A stretch of 64,000 bases of DNA, taken from NCBI GenBank assembly GCA_019058445.1, contig JAHPZA010000001.1, positions 62,001 to 126,000 on the forward strand, given 5' to 3'. The position numbers and the translations under genes were made by a program. Below, piece by piece: positions 28,037 through 36,689 of this stretch (position 1 is the stretch's first letter; the number at the start of each line of letters is the position of its first letter). This DNA comes from Promethearchaeota archaeon. GTDB taxonomy: Archaea > Asgardarchaeota > Lokiarchaeia > Sigyniarchaeales > SOKP01. The notes beneath the pieces were generated by a model. It was not told the DNA's origin. It searched no databases and worked only from the letters and a program-made list of their open reading frames with translations.

Positions 28037-28915
28037 TTGCCATTTTGTGTATTTTGTGGAGAAGAAATAGGATATCTGCCATTTAAATGTAAATATTGTG
28101 GAGGTACTTTTTGTAAGAAACATCGCTTACCTGAAAACCATGAGTGTACTTTTGAATTAAAACATATTTCAGTGGTTCCCACATCTTCTGGGGAGCCAAG
28201 TAGAAGTTATCAGGAAGAGCAAATAAAAAAACCTAGAAGACCGCAATATGAATTTAGAGGGTTTCAAAGAACATATATGAGCAAGACAGAATTTAAAGGA
28301 ACAAAATTATTAATAGGCATGATATTGATTTTCTCCATAGTTGCTTTATTTTTTTTTCTTTTAGATCTTAATCAATATATATACTTGAGTGTTCATGGTC
28401 TTCTGTTTTACTTTAGTTATTATACATTTTTTACAGCACTATTTATTGGTTCTGGGGGGTTTATTGGTCTATTATTTCTGTTTATTATCTTATATTTCTT
28501 ATATTATATGGCAAGGGTTATTGAAATGCAATATGGAACTAAGTTTTTAATATTTCTATATATGATATCTGCTCTTTTTTCGGCTATGGTATTTGTGGTA
28601 TTAAGGGTTCTACTTCATTTTTATTATCCCATCGAATCGTACCCCGTTTATGTAGGATTGGCATGGGGTGGAGTTTTGGGAATCCTTTCATTTACTATAT
28701 TTCCTTATTATAATCGAAAAATCACAGGATTAATGTATTTTATACCCATGAGAATGAAAGGAAAAACCTTTTTATTACTTATAGTTTTAATCAGATTAAT
28801 TCCAGGGTTGTTTTATTCTCTGTTGAGTCCATTATACATCCTTTACTATTTTCCCGATTTAGGAGGGATTTTAGCATCCTATCTTGTATATCGTATTAAA
28901 TTTAAGTATCGTTAG
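28037..28915 (+). CDS. AN1 zinc finger fused to rhomboid-like pseudoprotease
   Basis: A 292-residue protein starting at TTG 28037. An AN1-like zinc finger (C4, C7, C18, C21, C26, H29, H35, C37) is followed by six hydrophobic helices resembling the rhomboid/derlin fold. Where rhomboids have GxSG this protein has LAWGG, and the catalytic His before GG is replaced by Asp (PDLGGILAS). So it is likely inactive, like eukaryotic derlins or UBAC2. It is paired with the AN1-site-2-protease gene upstream, which suggests a joint membrane quality-control role (inference). Confidence 0.7.
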   Translation: MPFCVFCGEEIGYLPFKCKYCGGTFCKKHRLPENHECTFELKHISVVPTSSGEPSRSYQEEQIKKPRRPQYEFRGFQRTYMSKTEFKGTKLLIGMILIFSIVALFFFLLDLNQYIYLSVHGLLFYFSYYTFFTALFIGSGGFIGLLFLFIILYFLYYMARVIEMQYGTKFLIFLYMISALFSAMVFVVLRVLLHFYYPIESYPVYVGLAWGGVLGILSFTIFPYYNRKITGLMYFIPMRMKGKTFLLLIVLIRLIPGLFYSLLSPLYILYYFPDLGGILASYLVYRIKFKYR

Positions 28916-29021
28916 TGAGATGATTTTGTTGAGAATGAGAATCATAAGAAATATCAAGGCTCAACAATTTTCATTTATATATTTTATTCAATTGTAAAAA
29001 CTTTACTAAGATGTTTGTAAA

Positions 29022-29684
29022 ATGCCTGAGGAACAAGCTTCTAAAATTATAGAGTTAAACGAAGATTTAATAGAAAATAATGAAAGATTAGCTGACCGAA
29101 ATAACCAGATTTTAAAAGATAATAAAATTCGTTCATTTGATGTAGTCGGAGCTATAGGAGCTGGTAAGACCGCATTATTAGAGACAATATCTGAACGATT
29201 ATCTCAAAAAGTAAAGATCTTAGTAATTAATGGCGATGTTGCTACTAGAATTGATGCTGATAGGATTGAACAGCACGGTGTAAAAACCATTCAAGTGAAT
29301 ACTGGGAGAGAATGTGCCTTAAATGCCTTTCATATTTCTCAAATATTAAAAAATATTGATTTAACAAATTATCAGAACGGAGTTTTATTCATTGAAAATG
29401 TGGGCAATTTAATTTGTCCATCTGATTTTATATTAGGTGCCGAAAAAAGAATTGTAATTGTCTCAATCACCGAAGGAGAATGGGTAATTAGAAAACATCC
29501 ATTGTTGTTTAAATTTTCAGACATTGCGGTAATAAACAAGATAGATTTAAACGATGTTGTTGAGGTTAATATTGATAAGATGATTAATGATGCGAAAGAC
29601 ATAAATCCGAATCTTAAAATTTTTACAACGAGTGCTAAAACAGGAGAAAATATTTCAGAACTGATAGAAGCATTAGAAATATAA
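29022..29684 (+). CDS. hypB: hydrogenase nickel-insertion GTPase HypB
   Basis: HypB delivers nickel to [NiFe]-hydrogenases using GTP. The 220 residues show the P-loop GAIGAGKTALLE (about 43-54), INGDVATRIDADRI, the metal-site region GRECALNAFHI, FIENVGNLICPSDF, and the guanine-specificity motif NKID. There is no His-rich nickel-storage extension. No other hydrogenase or hyp gene is in the window, so it is separated from its partners. Confidence 0.92.
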   Translation: MPEEQASKIIELNEDLIENNERLADRNNQILKDNKIRSFDVVGAIGAGKTALLETISERLSQKVKILVINGDVATRIDADRIEQHGVKTIQVNTGRECALNAFHISQILKNIDLTNYQNGVLFIENVGNLICPSDFILGAEKRIVIVSITEGEWVIRKHPLLFKFSDIAVINKIDLNDVVEVNIDKMINDAKDINPNLKIFTTSAKTGENISELIEALEI

Positions 29685-29749
29685 CACATTTGATTTTTGA
29701 TTTTTTGAAAGTTGGGGGAACTTATATTCTTAAGTTATTTAAATATTAA

Positions 29750-29861
29750 GAGAAGGAGATCAAAATTCAATCCAAAACTCCAAATACGAGGGAGTGTTAG
29801 GCTTTAAAAAGGCTAACGGGGGCGAAATGTAGGCTAGGATGGAATTAATAGATTCCTTCTC
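29750..29861 (+). ncRNA. candidate structured RNA (112 nt)
   Basis: GAGAAGGA (29750-29757) pairs perfectly with TCCTTCTC (29854-29861). Inside are a hairpin ACTCC-AAATACGAG-GGAGT (29777-29795), directly followed by GTTAG/CTAAC (29796-29817) with an inner CTTT/AAAG, and then GGGGGCGAAATG. It is the only GC-rich patch in the 700 bases after hypB and has no reading frame. Like the RNA candidate at 10627 it has a long closing stem, an AATACGAG loop and a GGGGG run. A TATA-like cttatattc lies about 25 bases before it. Confidence 0.55.
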
Positions 29862-30307
29862 AACAATAAATTAGATTATAACTATTTAAAGGAAAAATTT
29901 TTTCTATTTTTTCTTTAAATACTTTTGATAGAGTTTCTAAAATAAAGAATATTGTAGAAATTAATCATTGATTAACGTCGTAAAATAAACCTTGAAAAGA
30001 TTAAGTTGTAAAAATTTGAGAGTTTAGACGTACTATTCAAGAAATTAATTTTTGCCCCGAGATAAATCAAATTAGATTTTCGAGTTATTTTTCTATGGAT
30101 GGTTTATTTAGAAGATATTTTTGGGGTATGATATTTAAAAAGGAAAAATTGTGTTTTGTTTAAAAAAAATTGAATTTTTATTTCTTTATTTGGTTCCAAA
30201 ACCTTAAGAACTTTTTTATAAAAGGAGATTTCTAGAAATTGGATTATCTATTCGCTGTTTTAGATTGCTATTCAATTTTCCAATAATGTTACTAATAAAA
30301 AGATAGC
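29862..30307. other. 446-base AT-rich spacer
   Basis: I see no gene longer than about 22 codons here and no clear repeat. A TATA-like element at its right end serves the next gene. Confidence 0.4.
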
Positions 30308-30330
30308 ATTTAAAAAGGTGACTCGGTCAC
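30308..30330 (+). promoter_or_regulatory. TATA box with overlapping palindromic operator
   Basis: ATTTAAAAAGG (30308-30318) is a TATA-like element. It runs straight into GTGAC-TCG-GTCAC (30318-30330), a perfect 5-base-arm palindrome lying where a repressor would block the polymerase. The ATG of the controlled gene is at 30388. Confidence 0.4.
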
Positions 30331-30387
30331 ATAATAACAATAATGCAATCAGAACATAAGATAATTTAAAAAAACTTGATCAAAAAT

Positions 30388-30741
30388 ATGGCAACAGAAA
30401 AATATCTGCATAGTTTCAATCAAGATTTGGATTTGGAATGTAAAAATAAATATTTCCAAACTAAAAAGAAGTCAATTTTAGATAGAGTTAATTTGGAGAC
30501 TTATAGATTATTAAAATGCTTAGATTTCCCAATATCATTGAAAAACTTAATAATTGAAAAATTTATGAATTTTTGGATTGCTTTTAATCCTGGAAGCAAA
30601 GATAGGAATTTTGAGATTCTATTGCCAATGACCATTTATCACGTTTTAAAATCACAAAAATTTCCATTAAACGAAAAAGAATTATTTAAATTGTCTAAAA
30701 TTACGAATAAAGAATTTAATACATTCAAACAAGTTCTCTAA
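30388..30741 (+). CDS. small cyclin-fold-like protein
   Basis: TTG at 30376 is possible, but ATG at 30388 is preferred, giving 117 residues. The sequence is all-helical and resembles one cyclin box of TFIIB-type factors (LLKCLDFPISLKNLI, WIAFNPGSKDRN, LPMTIYHVLKS, LNEKELFKLSKI). There is no zinc ribbon, so it is at most a single-repeat relative of TFB. A palindromic operator-like site overlaps its TATA region. Role in transcription is inferred. Confidence 0.5.
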   Translation: MATEKYLHSFNQDLDLECKNKYFQTKKKSILDRVNLETYRLLKCLDFPISLKNLIIEKFMNFWIAFNPGSKDRNFEILLPMTIYHVLKSQKFPLNEKELFKLSKITNKEFNTFKQVL

Positions 30742-30896
30742 GTACTTGTCATTAATATAAAACCAAAACGATGAAATTATTTAAGATAAAATCCTAAAAT
30801 TTGGTGATTTTTTTAGTGTAGAATAGTTTTAAAAAAATATATTTACAAAATAAATAGCTAATCAAAAGAAAGAAATTGAGGGAGAAGGGGCGCATT

Positions 30897-31688
30897 ATGG
30901 AAGGAAAGATTAGTAATTGGATAAAAAAAGGTAGAGATTATTATAAAAAGGGGCAATATGAAACCGCTCTTGAAATGTTTAAGGAAGTATTAAACATTTA
31001 TCCAAATAATATCACTGCATTAAATAAAGTAGGTAATATTTATTATGCGTTAAACAACTTGCCTGAAGCATTAAGCGTTTATAATAATTTACGCTCATTA
31101 AGTAAAAGATTGGGGTTATTTGAAAAAGAAAGAGAGGCTCTTGAAAAAATCGGTCGCATATATACTTTGCAGGGCAAATATTCAACCGCGATAAATGTAT
31201 ATTTAGAAGCTCTTACAATTTATGATCAAATTGAACCTACCGATCTTAAACCAAAAGAGGAGAAGATATTGCTTTTTTATAATATTGGGGATTTATATAA
31301 AAGACAAAAGGATTATCATAAGGCTTTATCATTATATAAGCAATTACTTCAAATACATTCTGAGTTTGGTCCTTTGGGAGGAATAGCAGATGATATATCG
31401 GAAATAGGAGGGATATTGAAAAAACAAAAAAATTTTCCTGATGCTTTGAATAAATTCAAAGAAGCCCTCCAAATATATAAAGTGGAAAAATCTTCGTTTA
31501 AAACTATAATTACCCTATTTGAAATTGGTAAGATTTATTACAAGCTAAACCAATATCAGGAGTCGCTCCTATACCTAAATGATTCATTAGAAAACTTTAA
31601 AAAACTTGGTTTTAAAGGACCAAATGATTATTATTATGAAAAAACAAAAGAATTGATAAAAAAGATTAAAAAGAAAAAAATTGATTAA
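30897..31688 (+). CDS. TPR-repeat protein
   Basis: The frame opens at TTG 30876, but GAGGGAGAAGGGG just before ATG 30897 makes that the likely start (263 residues). At least five tetratricopeptide repeats are visible, with motifs such as GQYETALEMFKEVL, NLPEALSVYNNL, GKYSTAINVYLEAL, KDYHKALSLYKQLL and NFPDALNKFKEAL. TPR proteins are scaffolds for protein-protein contacts. A basic tail of Lys ends the protein. No partner is evident from the neighbours. Confidence 0.8.
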   Translation: MEGKISNWIKKGRDYYKKGQYETALEMFKEVLNIYPNNITALNKVGNIYYALNNLPEALSVYNNLRSLSKRLGLFEKEREALEKIGRIYTLQGKYSTAINVYLEALTIYDQIEPTDLKPKEEKILLFYNIGDLYKRQKDYHKALSLYKQLLQIHSEFGPLGGIADDISEIGGILKKQKNFPDALNKFKEALQIYKVEKSSFKTIITLFEIGKIYYKLNQYQESLLYLNDSLENFKKLGFKGPNDYYYEKTKELIKKIKKKKID

Positions 31689-31863
31689 AAAACGCCATAT
31701 TTATGGAGTAGAGATATTTTTTCTTATCCTAATCATCATCTAGATTTTTTTCATTAATCCTTTTAGAAACTTCAGAGCAATATTTTAAATAAGCTAAAAA
31801 TTTTAAGAAAAGAAAATTAATATTATTATAATCTAATTGGATAAAAATTGATGTTGTTAAATT

Positions 31864-32283
31864 ATGTCCATGCGACAATACAATACGGAGTTAGGGCTCT
31901 TAATTGATAAAATCGTCAAAGTATATCTTGATGACGATAAATTTTTCGTTGGTCAATTAAAAGGCATCTCAGAAGATTCAAATTTGATTTTAATTAATGT
32001 TAAAAATGAGAAGAAAAAAACTTTTCCAAAAATACTTGTAAAAAGTTCTTATTATAATTATGTAAGTTTAGAGGAAGAACCATTTCCAATGCAGGCGCTT
32101 GCTGATAGAATAGCTAAAATTTTCTCTCCGGGTCATGTTGATTTAAAAGAAGAACAGAATGTCATTTCAATTTTAAATGGAAAAATTATCGTAGATGAAG
32201 AGGGCGTGAGAGGCTCTGGTCCTTCGGCTGATAGAGTAAGAAAAATTTTTGAGCAATTTAAAATGGATCTTGAGGGAGATTAA
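31864..32283 (+). CDS. LSm (Sm-like) RNA-binding protein with C-terminal extension
   Basis: Residues 8-72 fit the Sm fold: Sm1 (DKIVKVYLDDDKFFVGQLKG followed by SNLILINV) and a divergent Sm2 strand (ILVKSSYYNYVSL). A 65-residue helical extension (ALADRIAKIF and RVRKIFEQF) is additional to the usual ~75-residue archaeal Sm protein. LSm rings bind U-rich RNA. Convergent with the eight-gene operon that starts on the other strand. Confidence 0.7.
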   Translation: MSMRQYNTELGLLIDKIVKVYLDDDKFFVGQLKGISEDSNLILINVKNEKKKTFPKILVKSSYYNYVSLEEEPFPMQALADRIAKIFSPGHVDLKEEQNVISILNGKIIVDEEGVRGSGPSADRVRKIFEQFKMDLEGD

Positions 32284-32303
32284 AATATTTTTATTTTTTT
32301 ATT

Positions 32304-32843
32304 TTATAATGTTGAATTACTTTCTCTAAAAATATCAAGTAAATTCTTTAATTGTAAATTATGAATAATGTTTTTCAATGTGGCTTTTCCTAATGGAGTA
32401 ATTTTAACAATATCTAACCCCTCTACATTAATTTCCCGCAGATAATCATTTTCAATCAAAAATTTAATATCAGAATCCCAAACACTAGAAAAAATTTCTT
32501 TTAAATCATCTATTTTAACATTTTCATCAAGTTCTTTAGTCAGTGCTAAAATTAAAGCTAAAGTACCATATTGGCTTGGAGTAATATTATCATCTTTTCC
32601 TCCAACAGTTAAGACATAATAATTTTGATCCAAAAATTTCGTTTTTATTAGTTCAAATCCAATATTATTAAGATTGACATAGACCTCATTTATAATTTGG
32701 TCAAAATCAAAATTTTCGCTGAGATTCCTAAGGTCTTCTTCTCGAATCATTTTCTGCTGATTGGTTAAAATAAGTTTTGAAATAGTTTTTACAATATCCT
32801 CAGAATTAGAACTTTTCATGGACTCATTCAATTTTTTCATCAA
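32304..32843 (-). CDS. tandem winged-helix (KITE-like) protein, last gene of the operon
   Basis: A 179-residue protein whose layout recalls KITE proteins (ScpB, MAGE/Nse3). A first winged helix covers about residues 20-78. A second begins at ITPSQYGTLALILAL and includes KIDDLKEIF, IKFLIENDYLREI and a wing VKITPLGKATL. KITE proteins bridge SMC-type coiled coils. It overlaps the preceding coiled-coil gene by 20 bases, so the two are translationally coupled. The family assignment is inference from pattern, not certain. Confidence 0.45.
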   Translation of the reverse strand: MMKKLNESMKSSNSEDIVKTISKLILTNQQKMIREEDLRNLSENFDFDQIINEVYVNLNNIGFELIKTKFLDQNYYVLTVGGKDDNITPSQYGTLALILALTKELDENVKIDDLKEIFSSVWDSDIKFLIENDYLREINVEGLDIVKITPLGKATLKNIIHNLQLKNLLDIFRESNSTL

Positions 32844-34437
32844 TTTTTATTATTTTTATATTTTGAATTTTTTTTTTCATTTCTAAATTTGAGATAATAA
32901 ATATGAGATTAAAGGTTTTCAGACTTTCTTCTTGCTCAAAGATGGGTAAAATTTTAGTAATCGTTCGGTATACAGAACCTCTTTTATTATATTCGCTTGG
33001 AATAAATAAGTTTGAAAAAATTATATTTTTAATCTGTAAGATTACTCTGATAGAAATATAAAATACCATAACGAAATAAATTTTTTCTGGAGTTGTTAAA
33101 TCTTTAAATTGAATATTTTCTTTATTAGAACGCAAGAAAGAGGTAATTATAGAGAAATTATTAAAATCTTCGCTAATTACAATTTGAAATTTCATTTCTA
33201 AATTAATTTGGCGTAAAAACATGTTGATCAAATCTTCAAGATCGCCACACAAAATTTCTACTTTTCTAAAATTTTCTATAGAATCAATGATCTCATCATT
33301 TTCATAAGATATTGAAAAAGATTTACTAGTTTTGCTTAGCGTTTCATTAATTTCAGTCAGTTCCTTTATAATATCTGAAAGATTTTCTGGTTGTTCAAGA
33401 TCTAAATAATTAGTTTTATGTGATAATAGGTTTATTTGATTCGAAATATCATCAATTTCATTTTCAATTTCCTGTTTTGATTTTATTGTACTGTAGGCAG
33501 ACACATCAACTTCTTTCCAATCTTCATTCTCATTTAATTTATTTTTTAGTTCACTTTTTAGTTTATATAGTCTTGCTTCATCATTGGTAATCGTATTAAG
33601 TAATGAATTATAATCTGTTTGCATAGTTTGAAAACTAGGATTAATTTGGTCTAAATTTACCTGTGATTCATTAATTTTCACATTAAGTCGATTAATTTCA
33701 TACTGATGCTCCTTAGCTTGTCTTTGCAATGACTTAATGGCTTCAGCTTTCGAATAACTTTTTTTATGAGGTAGATCGAGGTTTAACTCATCTTGACTAT
33801 TCTTTTGAGTCGCATCACTCATTTCTCTTGTAATTGTATTAATTTGGTTAAAACAATCTTTTTTTTTCTTTGTTAATTCTTGAATAAGTTCTTTATAATT
33901 ATTAATCGTATCAAGAATTTGATTTCGTTTATTATTTAAATACAGATAATCTTCTTTGGTATAGGCAAACTTCTTTTTATTTACAATTATGGACGCATTT
34001 AATTTTTTTATTAAATCCGTTTTGGCTGCTAAATCACTAGAGATTTGCTTAATATCTGATAATGTTCTTTCTTTATCTAAACGTTCTCTTCTTTTCATTA
34101 GTGAATTATAACTAAATATATTTATTACTGACTGAATTAGCTTATTAATACGGAAGACAATGTTCGAATTAAAATTGATTACATCTTGAGAATCTTTAAT
34201 TATAGTAAGTAATTTAAGGGACGTATCTAAACTTAGATATTTTTGGGAGGGGTCCTCAAATAAATCAATAAACTTTTTAATTTGAATCGAGTTATAGTCT
34301 TTTCTAACCTTAAAAAACTCGTCTTTTTGAATTTCTTCTATGAGATCCTTTTTAAATTTTCCAAGAATTAATGTAAATCTATCATTAATGGAGATTTCAT
34401 TATTTCCAATTATAAGATTAAATATTTTTGAACTTAT
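32824..34437 (-). CDS. SMC-like coiled-coil protein, probable AUA start
   Basis: From the first ATG (34098) the protein has 424 residues, yet the frame is open for 113 more codons upstream with clearly coding character (IFNLIIGNNEISINDRFTLI). No canonical start occurs there; the only ATG is followed at once by TGA. GTGAT (34447-34443), five bases, then ATA at 34437 gives 537 residues. A long coiled coil spans about 115-360. The C terminus (LTTPEKIYFVMVFYISIR; FIISNLEMK) recalls a degenerate SMC/RecF head without an evident P-loop. Coupled to the KITE-like gene. Confidence 0.55.
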   Translation of the reverse strand: MSSKIFNLIIGNNEISINDRFTLILGKFKKDLIEEIQKDEFFKVRKDYNSIQIKKFIDLFEDPSQKYLSLDTSLKLLTIIKDSQDVINFNSNIVFRINKLIQSVINIFSYNSLMKRRERLDKERTLSDIKQISSDLAAKTDLIKKLNASIIVNKKKFAYTKEDYLYLNNKRNQILDTINNYKELIQELTKKKKDCFNQINTITREMSDATQKNSQDELNLDLPHKKSYSKAEAIKSLQRQAKEHQYEINRLNVKINESQVNLDQINPSFQTMQTDYNSLLNTITNDEARLYKLKSELKNKLNENEDWKEVDVSAYSTIKSKQEIENEIDDISNQINLLSHKTNYLDLEQPENLSDIIKELTEINETLSKTSKSFSISYENDEIIDSIENFRKVEILCGDLEDLINMFLRQINLEMKFQIVISEDFNNFSIITSFLRSNKENIQFKDLTTPEKIYFVMVFYISIRVILQIKNIIFSNLFIPSEYNKRGSVYRTITKILPIFEQEESLKTFNLIFIISNLEMKKKIQNIKIIKIDEKIE

Positions 34438-34450
34438 AGAGGATCACATC

Positions 34451-35500
34451 TTATTTTTTAGCATTTTTGAATTTTTTTATATGGTCTTTATATTCTTCAT
34501 CTTTTTCTTTTTTTCTTTTCCTAATGATATCAAGTGGATCTATTTCATCATCTTTTTGCACCAGATATTTTTCCTCAAAACTATCTTCAAATTTAGATTT
34601 AAACTTTTCTATTTTCTCTGTTATTTCTTCACTTATTTCTATTTCTTCTGATAATTCTTGTTTTGTTGCAAAATCTGATAATTTCTTTCTTCTTTTTTTT
34701 CGGCTCATTTTTTCGAATTCTTTATCAGATAATCGCAAATAATCCTCATAAGATTGACGTTGAGCCTCTTGTTTTTTTTGTAATTCTTTTAATTTTTCCT
34801 TTTCTTTAGTTTGTTGAATAATAACTCTTCGACTGTCTAATTGTTCCTCGGTTAATTTTTTTTCAATAATTTGCAGGAATTCTTTAAAAGATATATTAGG
34901 GTTTCTTAAATAAGTTGTTCTAAACTCATTTATTAATACCGGATCAGTGTCTTCGGGGATCTTATTTAATTCAATTGAAAGATTTTGCTTCACTAACAAA
35001 GTATAAAATTTTTCACATTGGTCAATAGATGATTGAAAAAGAGAATTTAATTTTAATGATTCTAATAACTCTAGCCATTCATTTATTTCAATAGCGCTAA
35101 CGAAGGAAGATTTATCAATGATTTTGCTAAGTTTCCTATTTTCGATGAGAAAAATTCCAATTTGCTTTGTTTTTATTGGGTCTATCTTCAGTTTTTTAAG
35201 ATTATTCTTAATAGAGTCTTTATACCTCTTAATTAGATTATCTTGAAAAATTAAGAATTTATTTATGTTAACATTAGAAAGTTTTATCAGCTTTTTATAT
35301 ATATCTTCGAGTAATTGAGTAATAGTTTGGATCTGATTTGAAAATTCTTGATTCTTTGATAAGTCTGAAATTTCGGTTTTTTTATATTCATTAAACTTAG
35401 TATAATTATATTCTAATTGAAACACATTTCCTTGTAATTCTGTAATCGGTCTTGTTAAGTCTTTAATTTTTTCCAAATCAAATATCTGCTGTTCATTCAT
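34451..35500 (-). CDS. coiled-coil protein of the AAA operon
   Basis: A 349-residue, mostly helical protein. The N-terminal 150 residues have heptad-like Leu/Ile spacing, and a second coiled coil rich in Glu/Lys/Gln spans about 215-275 (KEKEKLKELQKKQEAQRQ). A basic KKRRKKL patch follows, then an acidic end. No enzyme motif. Its stop lies 14 bases before the AUA start of the next gene. Probably structural within the complex. Confidence 0.55.
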   Translation of the reverse strand: MNEQQIFDLEKIKDLTRPITELQGNVFQLEYNYTKFNEYKKTEISDLSKNQEFSNQIQTITQLLEDIYKKLIKLSNVNINKFLIFQDNLIKRYKDSIKNNLKKLKIDPIKTKQIGIFLIENRKLSKIIDKSSFVSAIEINEWLELLESLKLNSLFQSSIDQCEKFYTLLVKQNLSIELNKIPEDTDPVLINEFRTTYLRNPNISFKEFLQIIEKKLTEEQLDSRRVIIQQTKEKEKLKELQKKQEAQRQSYEDYLRLSDKEFEKMSRKKRRKKLSDFATKQELSEEIEISEEITEKIEKFKSKFEDSFEEKYLVQKDDEIDPLDIIRKRKKEKDEEYKDHIKKFKNAKK

Positions 35501-35548
35501 TTTTTAATTGTATTATTCCTTGTTATTACAATTTTAAAACTATTTTAT

Positions 35549-36658
35549 CTATATTTCTGGAGGGCCAGATAATTTATTGTCTTGATATTTCTTTTGATCC
35601 TGTTTTCCTTCAAATGATCGTACATTACTTAATAAATCCTGTCTTTCCACATGGATGGCAGTTCCACCAACTAATTCTAACGAGTTATAAAATACATCAT
35701 AAGTTAACAACTCAGTGCTCATAGCTTTAAATAGAGCTACTCTTGTTCCTCTTTCGATATCTGAACCTGAATATCCATATGTTAATTTTAATAATCCTCC
35801 CGTTTTATGTTTTTTATTAAGTTCATTTCGTAGAAAATTGTCATTAAATTCAGATATCTTATGTCCTAATTTGGTTTCTAAATCTCTTGAAATGTCTTGA
35901 ATTATCTCATACTCCTCATCTAATTTGCTAAAAATCGAATCGTCAACTCCAATTTTAGCATTCTTAAGTTTATTGATAAAAGATTCAATAATTTTTTTTC
36001 TTACATGATAATCTGGAAAATCAAAATGAAGATGAAAGGTAAATCGGCGCCATATAGCTGAATCCAGTTGATGAGAATGATTTGTAGCACCAAAAATTGC
36101 CAGTGGTAATCCCTCATAATTAACTCGATCAATAACTTGCAAAAATGAAATAACGGCACGTTTAATTTCTCCCACTTCATGAATATTAGATCGTTCAGAA
36201 CCTATCGCATCGATCTCATCAAAAAAAAGGACAAATGCCCCTCTATCTTTTGCGATATCTGCGGCTAATTCAACTACACCTCTAATGTTTTTAATAGTAT
36301 CACCCAACAAGGGGGATACAAGTCTATCAGATTCTACGATACAGATCGGTATATTATACCTTTTTGCAAATCCTCGTGTTAAAGATGTTTTTCCTGTTCC
36401 TGGAGGTCCATATAATAGTACAGTTAAATTTGGAGTTAGTTTTGAGTTTTTTAATTGTTCTGTAAATTCCTCATATTTCATTAAGGCTTTAAAAAAATCA
36501 TCTAAAATTTCTTTTTTAATTTCATTTCCAATAATATCATCAACAGATTCTTTTATATCTGAAGGTAAATATACCGCACCATATTTACTAAGACGTTCCT
36601 TAATGATATCATCTGTATACGTAATATTTAATTCCTTTTCATTATTCGAATTACTCAT
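35549..36658 (-). CDS. AAA+ ATPase of the katanin/Vps4-like classic clade
   Basis: A 369-residue, single-ring-domain ATPase. Walker A GPPGTGKTS is at 84-92, Walker B FVLFFDEIDAIGSER at 142-156, sensor-1 GATNH at about 190-194, and two arginine fingers in AIWRRF (R204, R205). Classic AAA members of this clade remodel protein polymers or membranes (spastin, katanin, Vps4). There is no MIT domain at the N terminus; the first 40 residues are a short helical linker. A helical insertion (about 225-275) enlarges the lid region. It is the only clear motor in this operon and presumably acts on the coiled-coil and helical partners. Confidence 0.85.
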   Translation of the reverse strand: MSNSNNEKELNITYTDDIIKERLSKYGAVYLPSDIKESVDDIIGNEIKKEILDDFFKALMKYEEFTEQLKNSKLTPNLTVLLYGPPGTGKTSLTRGFAKRYNIPICIVESDRLVSPLLGDTIKNIRGVVELAADIAKDRGAFVLFFDEIDAIGSERSNIHEVGEIKRAVISFLQVIDRVNYEGLPLAIFGATNHSHQLDSAIWRRFTFHLHFDFPDYHVRKKIIESFINKLKNAKIGVDDSIFSKLDEEYEIIQDISRDLETKLGHKISEFNDNFLRNELNKKHKTGGLLKLTYGYSGSDIERGTRVALFKAMSTELLTYDVFYNSLELVGGTAIHVERQDLLSNVRSFEGKQDQKKYQDNKLSGPPEI

Positions 36659-36689
36659 TTTTTATCATTTCCTCTCTTTATTAGATTAA

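Noticed and set aside
29022..29684. Hydrogenase operon around hypB
   Set aside because: None of the neighbouring genes belongs to the hydrogenase or hyp families, so hypB stands alone here.
34340..34742. Plus-strand Phe-rich frames within the coiled-coil genes
   Set aside because: Antisense of Lys/Glu-rich coiled coil gives Phe/Ser-rich frames. No start signals or conserved features.
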